Assembly: GCF_040958095.1 (NCBI RefSeq)
Contig: NC_091208.1
Location: forward strand, 10,268,326 to 10,332,325
DNA: 64,000 bases
Source: Procambarus clarkii
Taxonomy: Eukaryota; Arthropoda; Malacostraca; Decapoda; Cambaridae
Direction of reading: 5' to 3'
Part shown: piece by piece, positions 1 to 9,949 of the stretch
How the letters are laid out: each line of letters opens with the position of its first letter
Position numbering within the stretch: position 1 is the stretch's first letter
The notes under the pieces: generated by a model
Seen by the model: the letters and a program-made list of their open reading frames with translations, nothing else
What the model was told of the DNA's origin: nothing
Databases searched by the model: none
Translations under genes and position numbers: made by a program

Positions 1-480
1 CCCTCCCTCCATACCTCCCTCCCTCCCTCCTCCCATCCCTCCCTCCCTCCCTCCCTCCCTCCTCCCATCCCTCCTTCCCTCCCTCCCTCCTTCCCTCCCT
101 CCCTCCCTCCCTCCTCCCATCCCTCCCTCCCTCCCTCCCTCCCTTCCTCCCTCCCTCCCTCCCTCCTCCCATCCCTCCTTCCCTCCCTCCCTCCCTCCCT
201 CCCTCCCTCCCTCCCTCCCTCCCTCCCTCCTTTCATCCCTCCCTACCTCCCTCCCTCCCTCCCTCCTTCCCTCCCTCCCTCCCTCCCTCCCTCCCTCCCT
301 CCCTCCCTCCCTCCCTCCCTCCCTCCCTCCCTCCCTCCCTCCCTCCCTCCCTCCCTCCCTCCCTCCTTCCATCCCTCCCTCCTTCCATCCCTCCCTCTCT
401 CCCTGCCTCCCTGCCTCCCTCCCTCCCTTCTTCCCTCCCTCCCTTCCCTCCCTTCTTCCTTCCATCCATCCATCCATTCA
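1..480. repeat. (CCCT)n-type polypyrimidine tract
   Basis: Almost pure CCCT/CCTCC simple sequence with scattered T and A interruptions. The complementary strand is purine-only, so the tract could adopt triplex (H-DNA) structure. Glycine/arginine/glutamate-rich open frames on the - strand are by-products of the tetranucleotide repeat, not genes. The tract runs off the left edge of the window. Confidence 0.97.
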
Positions 481-800
481 TCCAAAATTTTAAGAAACAT
501 CTGGTTCACTGGGTCAAGTGTGTTAGGCTTATCAGTGAGCCGGTCCTTCCCCCACCACCGACACACCTCCCCCACCTGCCACCCCCCCCCCCCCCCCCAT
601 ACTTCCCATACACACGCTGTCTCTGCTTTAAGATCCATCCCTCCCTCCCTCCTTCCCTCCCTCCCTCCTTCCCTCCCTCCCTCCCTCCCTCCCTCCCTCC
701 ATCAATCCATTTATCCATCAATCTCCATCCTACCATCCATCTCCATCCTCTCCCTCCCTGCCTAACACCCAGCCTCTGGCTGCCTCCCTCCCAAGTTCTG
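481..800. repeat. Simple-sequence flank with C17 run and second CCCT tract
   Basis: Non-repetitive bases are interrupted by a 17-base C run at 582-598 and a shorter CCCT tract at 637-703, followed by ATCC-rich sequence. No gene is seen. Confidence 0.85.
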
Positions 801-920
801 CTTGCCTGCCTCCCTCCTTGCCTCTCCTTCCCTGCCTCTGCCTGCCTGCCTCCCTCCTTGCCTCTCCTTCCCTGCCTCTGCCTGCCTGCCTCCCTCCTTG
901 CCTCTCCCTCCCTGCCTACC
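801..920. repeat. 40-bp minisatellite, 3 copies
   Basis: Three consecutive 40-base units start at 801, 841 and 881 with only one to three differences, each beginning with a C(C/T)TGCCTGCC motif. It probably grew out of the neighbouring polypyrimidine tract. Confidence 0.9.
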
Positions 921-1255
921 TCCCAAGCTCTGCAGGACTGACACAATGAGTGTATTTGGAGCCGACATGGTGCACGGATGTTCCTTGATTGTGCAGATAT
1001 GTCCAACATAGTCACAGAATGAACACTCCAGCCTCATGACAAATCAAAACAATGTGCCCTGAATCTGTGACGTCACAGGGTAGAAGGCACTAGAGTGGTG
1101 GACCCAGTGGCTGTCTGTAAAAAATATATCTTACCTGAATGTTACTTGAAAAATTATAGACACTTAACTTCGGAAATACCAGAGCTCTGGAAATAACGAC
1201 CAGGGTACGGCCCTATATAGGCTGTTAAATCGAATAAATACTGGTTTACCCGCCG
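921..1255. other. Unannotated spacer
   Basis: No coding frame, repeat or RNA gene is recognised. One isolated TGACGTCA palindrome occurs at 1068-1075. The boundary to the DIRS fragment is set where similarity to the inner DIRS copy begins. Confidence 0.5.
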
Positions 1256-1650
1256 GGTTGGGCCTGGTGACTCCTCTGCTGGATTCTCTGCTTTTGGCTC
1301 TCCGTGCGGTTCATATCTGGGGAGTGTCCAACGGCCTATCTCCGTTCATTCCCCTGTCCACAGAATGGACGGTCAACGCCGACTTGGTCAGTTGGCTCTG
1401 CCAAACGTCCAAGGCTCCCAGAGGCGGATCTCTTTTCATTGGCATGGTCTCAGCATCTACCGATATATGTGGCGCTTTTCTCCGACTGTGTATCCATCGT
1501 GGTCGATGCCTTTCGGCAGGATTGGTGGCTGGCCCAGCCTTGGTTTTAGGCACAGCTTGCTCTGTGTCGAACCCCGCTTCTTCCAGCAGATCGGACTGGT
1601 CCAGTACATGGCTGGTTTGGTCTACTCTTCTGCTCTTTGCTTCTGGTCTT
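1256..1650 (+). mobile_element. Outer DIRS retroelement, left part (RNase H end, truncated)
   Basis: This stretch aligns base for base with 5510-5990 of the inner DIRS copy: a shared run reads CTCCGTGCGGTTCAT, followed by the LSTEWTV and VDAF-type region downstream of RNase H. It starts abruptly at 1256, so the 5' part of this older copy is missing. At 1650 it stops exactly where the inner element's left end begins, and the alignment resumes at about 7643 with the next bases of the same element. It is therefore the left half of a DIRS copy split by a younger DIRS insertion. The frame is broken. Confidence 0.8.
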
Positions 1651-2090
1651 TCTGTGGGGAGCTCCTACGACTCCCTGGAGCTAATCGGGCTAATGTATGT
1701 TATATTAGACCGGGACATTACCTATAGAGTTCAGACCCACCAGGGACCAGTGCCAGAACCTGGCCCCTTCAGAGAAGTTTCAGGGAGCAACGGCCCTGGA
1801 AAACTCCATTGTGGTTGGGGGGTTTTCCCTTATCTGCCATCGACCGGGGTTAGGCACCCAAAAAGGTAGACATAACAAAACAAACCCCCACATGGTAAGA
1901 AACTAAAACAAAAAACGAACGGAGAGATAGAAACTCCCTACAATCCCAAGGAAACAAGCAAACAAACAATCACAATTTACTGCTGCGCCGGTCGTCCGCG
2001 CAGCCCTCCCCTCCCCGAGAGGGGGAGGGGGGTCCCCGGACCTCACCGCACCGGCTGCCTTCAGTTCGTAAGCTAGTGTTAACCGGGATA
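1651..2090. repeat. Left inverted terminal repeat of inner DIRS
   Basis: The reverse complement of this segment matches 7185-7642, including the polypurine G-rich block near 2010-2040, the ACATGGTAAGAAACTAAAAC stretch near 1895 and the TAATGT/GGGACATTA block near 1695-1730. Divergence by point changes and small indels is visible, so the element is not recent. Confidence 0.9.
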
Positions 2091-2718
2091 GATGCTTCTC
2101 TGGCCTCAAATTCTTGGGCGGTGTTTGCCTTGTGTGGTGTTCTCTGATGTCTTAGTGTGGTGTGCGGTGGCCAGGAATACCTCATCAGTGCCGGGGCTGC
2201 ATGCGCTTAGGGGCTTTGTTCCCTAGGCGCCCTTTGAGTACTGCCCCTGCGTGTCAGGGTTATCTTCCCTGGCGCGTTCGGGAACCGCTCTCGTAGGGGT
2301 TCTTGCTGCTCGGCATTTGCCTCGCCCTTGGGGCCAGCTGGGGCTTGGGGCCCTTGTTAGGCCTTGGGTAGGGAGTGGTGTTGTGCTGGTTAGGGCGTCA
2401 AGGTGTTGCATGACCTGCCACCTAAGCTGCGACCGGTTCCTGTTGCCTCTGGGGACGGTGTAGTTCTGCAGGGTTTTTCTTTTGCTTTGTTTTTGTTTAC
2501 CTGGTTGAGGTTCTGCCTCGGGGGCCTATAGTTCCCTTGATACTGTTTTGGTGGCCCTCTGCTAGGCCCCCGTGCTTGTACACATCCCAGGGGTTTCAGT
2601 ATAATCATCTACCCCTTGTTTGTTTGAGTTTCTTAACCGGTTAATAACACCTTGCCCTGGCTTCCCGTAGTTGTTACTCTACAGGCCCTGGAAACCCCTG
2701 TCGGGGCTCGATGGACCA

Positions 2719-4460
2719 ATGGATGCGTCTCCCGAGTTCCAGCCTGACTTGAGCGGGTTTGAAGGTTGCTGTGTGCCCTTGTCTCAGGGTGACAGTCACC
2801 TGTTTTGCCTCCGTCATGCTGCCTGTTGGGTCAACGACACCTTTGACCCGGAGTCTTGGGAGTCGTGCTCTCTGCTTGTGCTCCAGTTTTACTCTGAGGA
2901 TATTCCTGTTAGGGTACAGGCAGCATCAGCATTGCATGTTAGGTTTAGGTTACTGCAACGTGCTAGGTTGGTTTCCCATCCGGATGTCCCGAGGCTGCCC
3001 CGTTTTGGTTTTAGGGACCCGAACCTGGGGGCATTAGTCACTTCAACTTTGGCTCCTTCTGCGCTCCCTGGTCGTTCCTCTGTGGTTCATCCTGCACCTC
3101 CCCCCCTCCCCCTGTGTCCGGCTTCAAAACATCTAAGGGTTTCGGCTTCGGCACAGGGTTTAGTTAGTAATGAGGCTCAGGCGGCCTTGGGGGCTGCCCT
3201 ATTCGGGTCGGAGACGGAGGCATTTGAACCGGTTCCTCCTGCCGAGGCTTCTGGGTCCCACCAGCAGACCCCCTTCTTGTCTGCCTTATCCCTGGACTCT
3301 GCCTTTTCTTCAGGGGTAGAGGGTTTAGAGAACAGCTTTGCCCTGGGTCCCGACGTGGGCGATCCTGGGGCTGGGGAGGAGTCAACCTGGGGGCCTTGGG
3401 CCCCCTTTGACCGCGCTTGGGTGCTTTTGCCCTCCTTGCGGGGTTTATTGTTGCAGGGGGAGGAGGTTTTCTTACCCCTCTTCCCTGTATGAGTATGATT
3501 TGGGTTCGGTTCCTCTCCGGGTTCGGTTCCGGGCTCCTTTGGGTACCTCGGCTTTGTCTTTCCAGAGGTTTTCTACTTCCCGTATCTCCGCAAAGGCGGC
3601 TTGGGAGGCTCTTGCTGCATACCTCATGTGAGACCCGGTTTATGCCTCTGTGATGGATCCGTCCTTGTTTGAGTTCGGTTCTTCTACCCGCTTTTGGTGC
3701 ATTTGGGTTTGGTGCTGTCAGACTGCCCTTTCTTTTCGTTGGGGGCGTGGCATGGGTTCTGTCAGACCCGCACACTTGATTGGCGTGAAACTTCTACATT
3801 GATGCAGGTTTATTTGAGGGGCGAATTTGAGCACCTTTAATGCGTGCTTGTTCGCTTCCGTGTTTTCTCGGGATGTTGGTCTTTTCCAGCTTTACGTGCA
3901 GGTTCCTCTTCTTTCAGCATCGTTGGTTGCGGAGGATTTGCGCGCCCGTGGGCATTTGGCTTTGGTCTTACATTTCTTTTCCCTTCTCGAGCTGTCTTCT
4001 GCCTGACTTGAGGAGGATGTGGGAGAGTTGAGTGAAGGGCCTTCGTCTGGAGCGCTGACTTCTGCAGCTAGGGCGTTGGCTGCACTGTTGAAGCTCTTTG
4101 CGCCCATCCTGAAGGAAGCGGTGTCTCTGTTTTTTGCTTCTCGCCTCGCGTGCAGTCATTCTGCACTCGCCCTCTCTTTGGAATCCGCTTGGGCCGTGGC
4201 TCTTAGGTTCTCATCTGCGTTTTGTCCGTTGCTGTTTGCAGGGACTGTAGTCTCACAGTTTCTGCAAGCAGCTTTGTCTAGTTGTTGTCCTATGTTGGAC
4301 TTGTTGATTCTTCGGGGCGGTCCTTTTCGGCAGTCTCGGAAGGGTCGTGCCAGGGTTCCGGGTTCCGCTGGTCAAGGTGGGCCATTGGTGCCAGTTTCTG
4401 AGCCAATGTTCCCTTCGGGGCCAGCGTATTCTGGTCGGAGCGGTGATCGCCCTGTTTGAC
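2719..4460 (+). pseudogene. DIRS gag-like ORF (broken)
   Basis: The first open part runs from an in-frame ATG at 2719 to a stop at 3490-3492 and reads MDASPEFQPDLSGFEG. Coding-like sequence then continues through several stops and frame changes (segments near 3490-3630, 3840-4000 and 4019-4459) up to the RT region. DIRS gag proteins are poorly conserved, so the assignment rests on position between the left ITR and the RT/RNase H region and on similar alanine/leucine/serine composition. The frame was open upstream of 2719 from 2671 without an ATG. It cannot make a full protein. Confidence 0.6.
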
Positions 4461-4479
4461 ATTTGGGTTCTCGTAACGG

Positions 4480-5235
4480 GCGTCGACCCTTTCTCAGTTC
4501 GCCCTGTTGACGGGGCAATGGGGGGAAGGCTCACTCTGTTTGCCCACGCTTGGTCCCACTGGTCCCACGATTTGTGGGCTTTTTTTTGGTCGTATCATCC
4601 AGCCTGCGGCGGCATTAGGCAGCCTGTCCTCCTTTGGGGGGTTTGGGGCTAACAGGGCAGGTTTCTTCTGCGCTTCAAGTCATCTTGGAGTGGGTGCGCT
4701 TGGGCGTGGTCGAAACCACTCTGTCCCTCAGGTGGGTTTCCCGCCTGTTTCCAGTGCCGGAACGGGACTGTGCAAATCTGAGGTTCAAATCTGTTCAAAT
4801 CTGAGACGAGCTTGTCTGCTCGCCAGGAATAAGGTTCATTCCCAGCTCGCCAGGTTCGGGTTCCTGGTGAACTGGAGGAAGTCCCATCTGGTTCCGTCCC
4901 AGGTTCGAACCTGCCTGGGTCTTGTTTGGGATTCTTGGACCGCTTCCTTGTCTCTCCCTCCAGAGGCGTTGCTGTGGCTGCAGGCCTGCTGTCGGTTGTT
5001 TCTGAGGGAGTCCCAGGTCACTCAGTGGTTGCTCGAGTGGTTGTGCGGGAGTCTGAACTTCGCTGTGCTGATCTACCCGCCTGGTCGGGTTTGGCTTCGG
5101 CGACTGTTTTGGTTCCTTCTGGGACGTCCCTTCCACCTCTCTTGCGATCGTTGGGTTCGTCCTCCGGGGGCCTTGTGTCAGTTGGTGCATCACTGGCTTC
5201 CTCTTCGGGGTTTTCAGGGTTCCGTGCCTTGATGC
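4480..5235 (+). pseudogene. DIRS reverse transcriptase remnant, catalytic core missing
   Basis: The N-terminal RT piece (FAHAWSHWSHDLWAF type, near 4530-4580) and the C-terminal thumb/connection piece (NWRKSHLV, near 4870-4900, then the SLNFAVL and RVWLRRL blocks) are both recognisable from the DIRS family. The segment that should carry the LDLS, SLDL and catalytic Y/F-x-DD motifs is absent around 4650-4790. A related third copy in the window (10419-10815) still shows the LVPK and SLDL motifs, so the absence here is a deletion. The copy cannot encode active RT. Confidence 0.75.
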
Positions 5236-5990
5236 CTTCCCGAGCCTTTGCTCGATGTGTTCACGGGCGCATCGTCTCTCGGCTGGGGCTTTATGACTAG
5301 TGCTCACCAGGCTGGCCAGGGATGGTGGGGTCCGTCGTTCCGTCGGGCTCACAGCACGGTTCGGGAGTTTGCGGCAGTCTGGTTCGCGCTTCGGAGGGTT
5401 CGGGTCGCTTGGGGATCGACCATCCGGCTCCATTTGGAATGTTCTCCAGTGGTTCATTGCCTGAACAGCAGGGGTTCTCTTCGGTCCTTGGCTCTCTGGG
5501 GTTGGTCCCTTCAAGTCGTTCATCTGCTAGATTCTTGGGGTTTGGTTCTCCGTGCGGTTCATGTCCGGGGAGTCCAACGGCCTGTCTCGCTTCATTTCCC
5601 TGTCCACTTAATGGATGGTCGACAACGATTCATTTTGTTGGATCTGCCAGTCTTCCAGAAGTGGACCTCTTCGCATCGGCGTGGTCTGGGTGTCGCCCAG
5701 TCTATGTGACGCCTTTCCCTGACTGCAAGGCGTTCGTGGTGGATGCCTTTCGGCAGGACTGGTTGAGGTGTGGGTTCAGCTGTTGCTTCGGGTTCTGTCT
5801 CGGTTGGAGACCTTCCCAGGGAGAGTATTCTTTGTGGCCTCTTGGTGGCCGGCACGGCCTTGATTTCCGGCGCTATTGGCTCGGTGTCCGAACCCGGGGC
5901 GTTTCCCGCGGCTCTGCCTTTTTCAGCAGGTCGGACTGGTCTGGTACGCAGCTGGTTCGACCTTCTCCTCTGCTCTTCGCTTTTGGTCTT
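5236..5990 (+). pseudogene. DIRS RNase H domain and tail
   Basis: The frame starting at 5248 reads LDVFTGASSLGWGF, which fits the FTDAS-x-x-GWG start of DIRS RNase H with the first catalytic D replaced by G. It is followed by the REFAAVWFALRRV helix and HLECSPVVHCLN, where a D would be expected at E. Beyond a frameshift the family tail PEVDLFASAWSGCRPVYV is visible. The missing acidic residues and the frameshift argue for a non-functional domain. Confidence 0.8.
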
Positions 5991-6002
5991 TTTGACGCGG
6001 GT

Positions 6003-7010
6003 GTATCTATGATGATCAGGTGACTTCGTCGAAGGTGTCCCACCTGAGAGCTTCGTCTCGGCGACAGTATGAAGTTTCCTGGTGTTTTTTTTTTTTTTTG
6101 CCATTTTCTTGCTCTTCGTAGGTTGTCTTATCTTTTGGATCGAGTTGTGTTGTCCTTTCTTTCTTGGCTTTTTCAGGACTGTCATTTGATGCATAATACT
6201 GTCGCCTCGTATTGTGCGGCGCTGGCAGAGCTGCTCAAGCTAGTGTTCAGGGTGGATGTCAGATCCGCCCCGTTCCATAAGCTTTCTCGTGCTATGTTTC
6301 ACCTCCGGCCTGCTTATGCGCCTCCTTAGCCGTCCTGGTCCTTGGACAGGGTGCTCTCCTATCTTTCCTCTTCTCGGTTTGTGGTGGCCCTTTCGGTTCC
6401 AGATTGTTTTTCCAAGGCTTTGTTTTTGTTGGTATTGGCCTCTGGGGGTCGGGTAGGGGAGCTTCATGCTCTCCTGCGGCACAGGGGTTTCTGCTCTTTT
6501 GGTCCTGGGGGGTAGGTTTTTCCGTTTGCAGCCTTCTCCATCTTTTCTGGCAAAGAATGAGACTGCTGCTTTCCGGAGGGGTCCGTGGGTCATTGATGCT
6601 TGGTAGGTTCGGCCGGGGGTGCATCATGTGTTGTGTCCGGTTGCGGCTCTTTGGCGTTACCTGCCCGCCTCAGCTGGGATGGTGGGGATGCGCTTTGGGT
6701 TGATCCGGTTTCCCTCGTTCCCTGTTCCAGGGTTCGGGTCTCCCAGGTTGTCCGCAGGGTTATTAAGTCTAGCCAGCCTGCGGTCTATCCTCGCACCCAT
6801 GACATTCGGAAGTTTACAGCTTTGGTTGTTGTGTTTGGTAACATGTCTTAGGCTCATATTCGGGCGCGTGGATTTTGGAAGTCGAACAGGGTCCTGGCCG
6901 CCCGTTATTTGGTGAACCAGCCTGCTCCTCGTCGTTCTTGTGTTGCTTTGGGTCACAGATTGCAGCCAGTTGTCTCGACTTCGCATTGAGGAGTTTGTGG
7001 CCGCCGCCTC
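6003..7010 (+). pseudogene. DIRS tyrosine recombinase (inner copy, broken)
   Basis: Conceptual pieces in order: HNTVASYCAALAELLKL (N-terminal SAM-like part), SGGRVGELHAL near 6445-6475 containing the first catalytic arginine, HDIRKFTAL near 6800-6820 containing the H-x-x-R pair, and RVLAARYLV near 6890-6915 with the candidate nucleophilic tyrosine. Stops occur after the first third and again after the GGRVGEL block, and a T-run near 6080 has shifted the start. The family function is integration of circular DNA. This copy is inactive. Confidence 0.82.
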
Positions 7011-7050
7011 CTGGGGTAAGTCCCTATTATCCTTCTCTTTGGGTATGTAG

Positions 7051-7139
7051 CTCCAGGGAGCCGTAGGGGCTCCCCACAGAAAGCCAGCATTGAATGTAAT
7101 GAAACACCATTTTCTGGGTGAGCCCCGGAGGCTCCCTGG
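7051..7139. repeat. Internal complementary region (ICR) of inner DIRS
   Basis: 7051-7081 is complementary to the left terminus (CTCCAGGGAG...CCCCACAGAA against 1650-1680), and 7082-7139 is complementary to the right terminus (AGCCAGCATTGAATGTAATG against 7620-7642). The two end complements are joined head to tail, which is the diagnostic DIRS-1-type arrangement thought to template completion of the ends through a circular intermediate. Confidence 0.88.
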
Positions 7140-7184
7140 CTACCCTCCCTCCCATTCGGTCGGTGTTTTTTTTCGTGTTGGTTG

Positions 7185-7642
7185 AAGCCTAGTTTCCGAA
7201 CTGAAGGCAGCCGGCGTGGTGAAGTCTGGGGCCCCCACCCCTCCCCTTCTCAGGGAGGGGAGGGCTGCGTGGACGACCGGCGCAGCAGTAAATTATGATA
7301 ATTGCTTGTTTGCTTGTTTCCTTGGGATTGTAGGGAGTCTCTACCTCTCTGTTTTTTTGTTTTAGTTTCTTACCATGTGGGGTTTGTTTTGTTATGCCTA
7401 CCTTTTTGGTTGCCTAACCCCGGTCGATGGCAGATAAGAAAAAACCCCAACCACAATGGGGTTTTCCAGAGCCATTGCTCCCTGAAATATCTCTGAAGGG
7501 GCCAGGTTCTGGCGCTGGTCCCTGGTAGGTTTGAACTCCATAACTAATGTCCCGGTCTAATATAATATACATTAGCTTGATAAGCTCTAGGGAGCCTCCG
7601 TGACTTACCCAGAAAATGGCATTTCATTACATTCAACGCTGG
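7185..7642. repeat. Right inverted terminal repeat of inner DIRS
   Basis: Reverse-complement partner of 1651-2090. It extends about 30 bases further out than the left repeat (the part ending CATTCAACGCTGG), as the ICR predicts. Confidence 0.9.
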
Positions 7643-7664
7643 TTTATTGATGCGGGTGTATCAC

Positions 7665-8745
7665 CACTTGTTTGGTGATCAGGTGGCTTCTTTGATGGTG
7701 TCCCACTTGCAAGCTTCGTATCGGCGACAATATGAAGTTTCCTCGCTTTCTTTTTGCCATTTCCTCACTCTTTGTAGGTTGTCTTCTATTTCTAATCGGG
7801 TTGTTTTGTCCTGGCTGTTTCAGGACCATCATTTGATGCATTTGATGATGCCTAATACTGTTGCCTTTTATTGTGAGACGTTGGCGGAGGCTCTTTATCT
7901 TGCGTTTGGGGTGGATGTCACTTCTGCCCCATCCCATAGCCTTTCTCATGCTTTGTTTCACCTCCGACCTGTTCATGTGCTGCCTGGGCCGTCCTGGTCC
8001 TTTGACTGGGTGCTCTCTTTTCTCTCTTCTCCTTGGTTTGTAGTGGCCCCTTCAGTTAAAGATCGTTTTGCCAAGGTGCTGTTTCTGTTAACATTGGCCT
8101 GTGGGGGGTCGGGTTGGTAAGCTTCATGCTCTCCTCCGGCACAGGGGATTCTGCTCTTTCGGTCCTGGTGGTCGGTTTGTTCAGTTTCAGCTGTCTTCTT
8201 CTTTTCTGGCGAAGAATGAGACGGCGGCTTTCCGGAGGGGCCCTTGGGTCATTGATGCTTGGTTTGTCAGGCTGGGGGTGCATCATGTGTTATGTTAGGT
8301 TGCGGAGCTTTCCCGTTATCTGCATGCCTCGGCTTTTGTGGCTGGGGATATGCTCTGGGTTGATCCGGTTTCCCCTCATTCCCTGTTCCAGGGCTAGCTA
8401 GGGTCTCCCAGGTCGTCCACAGGTTTATTAAGTATAATAAGTATACATAATGTATACTAAGTATACGTATAAGTATAATAAGTTTATTAAGTATAATAAA
8501 CCCACAGGTTTATTAAGTCTAGACAGCCTGCAGTCTATACTCGTGCTTATGACATTCTCAAGTTTGCTGCTTTGGCTGCCGTTTTCGGCAACATGTCTTG
8601 GACTGACATTCGGGCACGGGGATTTTTTAAGTCGAACAGGGTTCTGGCCACCTGTTAGTTGGTAAATGTTCTGGTCTCAGTCATTCTTATGTGGCTTTGG
8701 GTCACAGGTTGCAGCCAGTTGTCTCGACTTTGAGTTGATGAGCGC
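7665..8745 (+). pseudogene. DIRS tyrosine recombinase (outer copy, broken)
   Basis: The open segment 7647-8120 reads SHLQASYRRQYEVSSLS, then VAFYCETLAEALYLAFGVDV and ends at a stop where the inner copy has GGRVGEL (here a frameshift leaves GGSGW). Later pieces are recognisable in other frames: RRGPWVIDAW near 8235, and a remnant of the HDIRKF block near 8549 as TCGTGCTTATGACATTC, in which the catalytic histidine codon has changed. An AT-rich expansion lies inside at 8428-8515. Confidence 0.8.
8428..8515. repeat. AT-rich microsatellite expansion inside DIRS
   Basis: Imperfect repeats of TATTAAGTATAATAAG separate two copies of the phrase CACAGGTTTATTAAGTCT. The inner DIRS copy has only one copy of this phrase, so this is a local expansion in the outer copy. 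Confidence 0.8.
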
Positions 8746-8795
8746 GTGGCGGCTGCCTAACGGATAAGTCCTTTTACTTGTCTTTAGTTTGGTAG

Positions 8796-8885
8796 CTCCA
8801 GGGAGTCGAAGGGGCTCCCCACAGAAAACAAACGTTAAATGTAATGAAACACCATTTTTCTGGGTGAGCCCCGGGGGCTCCCTGG
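8796..8885. repeat. ICR of outer DIRS
   Basis: Same two-part arrangement as the inner ICR (CTCCAGGGAG...CCCCACAGAA followed by the complement of the right terminus), diverged by several bases. Confidence 0.82.
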
Positions 8886-8934
8886 CACCCTCCATCCCTC
8901 TGGTTGGTGGATTTGTTTTGTTTTGATACTCGGC

Positions 8935-9415
8935 CTCTGAACTGGAGGTGTGAGTAGCCGATGCAAAGGGGTCCGGGGCTCCCAATCCCGGGAATGGAAG
9001 AGCTGTGTGGACAAGTGGCGCAGCTGCGGTGTATGATGTTTGATTGTTTGCTTGTTTCTTTAGATTTGAGAGAGTTCTACCTCTCTGTTCGGTCTTCGGT
9101 AGCAATTTTCTTACCATGTGGGGTCTGTTTTGTTATGCCTACCTTTCTGGGTACCTAACCCTGGTTGATGGCACACATGGAATGCCCCCAAATACATGGA
9201 GGTTTCCATAGGCCATTGCTTCCTTTGCCTCTTTGAGGGGGCTAAGTTCGAGCTCGTGGTCCCGTACGCTGAACTCCAATTGACTGATGCCTCCAGACTA
9301 ATATAGCATATCTCTTTCTGATAGCTCCAGTTAGCCAGAGTCTCCATGGAGCAAGCTATTAGAAGCCCTATTTCTGGGCTCGTCCAGAAAATGATGTTTC
9401 ATTACATTCAATGCT
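8935..9415. repeat. Right inverted terminal repeat of outer DIRS
   Basis: Aligns with 7195-7642, including TTACCATGTGGGGT near 9110 and GTTATGCCTACCTTT near 9132. Its left partner is not in the window because the element is 5'-truncated. Confidence 0.82.
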
Positions 9416-9668
9416 GTTTTTTTTGTTAATTATTCTCTCAAGAATATTCTCTTTCTTGCCAACTAATAATACCCAAGATTTATAATGTCATGCAGCAATT
9501 CATTATAATAACTACCTTTTACAAGACTTTAAATAGGCATATTTTATATCCTACCAATTCCTAAGAATTGAGCTTTAATCTGCCGTGTTGAATACAAAGT
9601 AAAATATCATTACAATATTATATAATAATTTCTTTATTAACTGTAATAAGATTATTTCTGTCTTTCAG
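9416..9668 (+). other. AT-rich intron end in front of GSTK1 exon
   Basis: AT-rich, no repeats recognised, ending in a pyrimidine stretch and the acceptor TCTGTCTTTCAG at 9657-9668. It is interpreted as the 3' part of the intron that also contains the nested DIRS elements. Confidence 0.65.
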
Positions 9669-9812
9669 GCATTTGGATTACCTGCTATAGTTGCCCATAT
9701 TGGAGGGAAGCCAATGCTCTTCTTTGGCTCAGACAGGTTTCCTGTCTTAGCCCAAGAGATAGGAGAAAAATGGCTTGGGCCAGAACCTGATGTACCTCAA
9801 ACAAGGTTATAA
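9669..9812 (+). CDS. GSTK1: Glutathione S-transferase kappa, last coding exon
   Basis: After the acceptor at 9667-9668 the exon reads in phase 0 for 47 residues and a TAA stop. Blocks AFGLPAIVAHIGG, FFGSDRFPVLAQ and GEKWLGPEP match the C-terminal end of metazoan GST kappa (in the human protein the corresponding blocks are FGLPITVAH, LFGSDRMELLA and GEKWMGP). GST kappa has a thioredoxin-like fold with an inserted DsbA-like helical domain, conjugates glutathione, and is mitochondrial and peroxisomal in mammals. The protein ends in TRL. The mammalian form ends in ARL, which acts as a peroxisomal targeting signal, so a PTS1-like role here is possible but not shown. No other exon is found in the window; upstream exons must lie left of base 1 or in unrecognised sequence. 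Identification by motif recognition only. Confidence 0.88.
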   Translation, partial: AFGLPAIVAHIGGKPMLFFGSDRFPVLAQEIGEKWLGPEPDVPQTRL

Positions 9813-9929
9813 AAGCATGGGATGTTCATATATCTACATGTATATGCAGTGTATAATAATGCTAGAAATTTGGGGATCTTGCATATTCTTACAGACTTGC
9901 AAGACTTTTTAAGGGGAAGACTTTGCTTA

Positions 9930-9935
9930 AATAAA
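9930..9935 (+). promoter_or_regulatory. Polyadenylation signal AATAAA of GSTK1
   Basis: AATAAA lies 118 bases past the stop codon, followed by T-rich sequence. It is the first canonical signal downstream and gives a short 3' UTR of about 130-150 bases. Confidence 0.65.
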
Positions 9936-9949
9936 ATCTTTAATACTTT

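Larger units (their letters stand above)
1651..7642 (+). mobile_element. Inner DIRS-type retroelement with ITRs and ICR (nested)
   Basis: About 6.0 kb, ordered as left inverted terminal repeat, gag-like region, reverse transcriptase remnant, RNase H, tyrosine recombinase, internal complementary region (ICR), right inverted terminal repeat. DIRS elements replicate through a circular intermediate and integrate with a tyrosine recombinase instead of a DDE integrase, so no target duplication is expected, and none is seen. The ends are read from the ICR, which is complementary to the joined left and right termini; they are uncertain by about 2 bases. All frames carry stops or shifts, and the catalytic part of the RT is missing, so this copy is dead. 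It sits inside an older DIRS copy (1256-1650 and 7643-9415). Confidence 0.88.
7643..9415 (+). mobile_element. Outer DIRS retroelement, right part
   Basis: Sequence resumes at the position homologous to 5991 of the inner copy and contains a recombinase pseudogene, an ICR and a right terminal repeat in the same order. Together with 1256-1650 it forms one older, 5'-truncated DIRS copy. Its right end is near 9415, where CATTACATTCAATGCTG meets unrelated AT-rich sequence. Confidence 0.85.

Noticed and set aside
233-1037. Glycine/arginine/glutamate-rich open frames on the - strand
   Set aside because: Translations of CCCT-type simple sequence, with no independent coding evidence.
1258-1869. 203-codon + frame as a single gene
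   Set aside because: It crosses the junction between the outer DIRS fragment and the left terminal repeat of the inner DIRS. The open frame is accidental.
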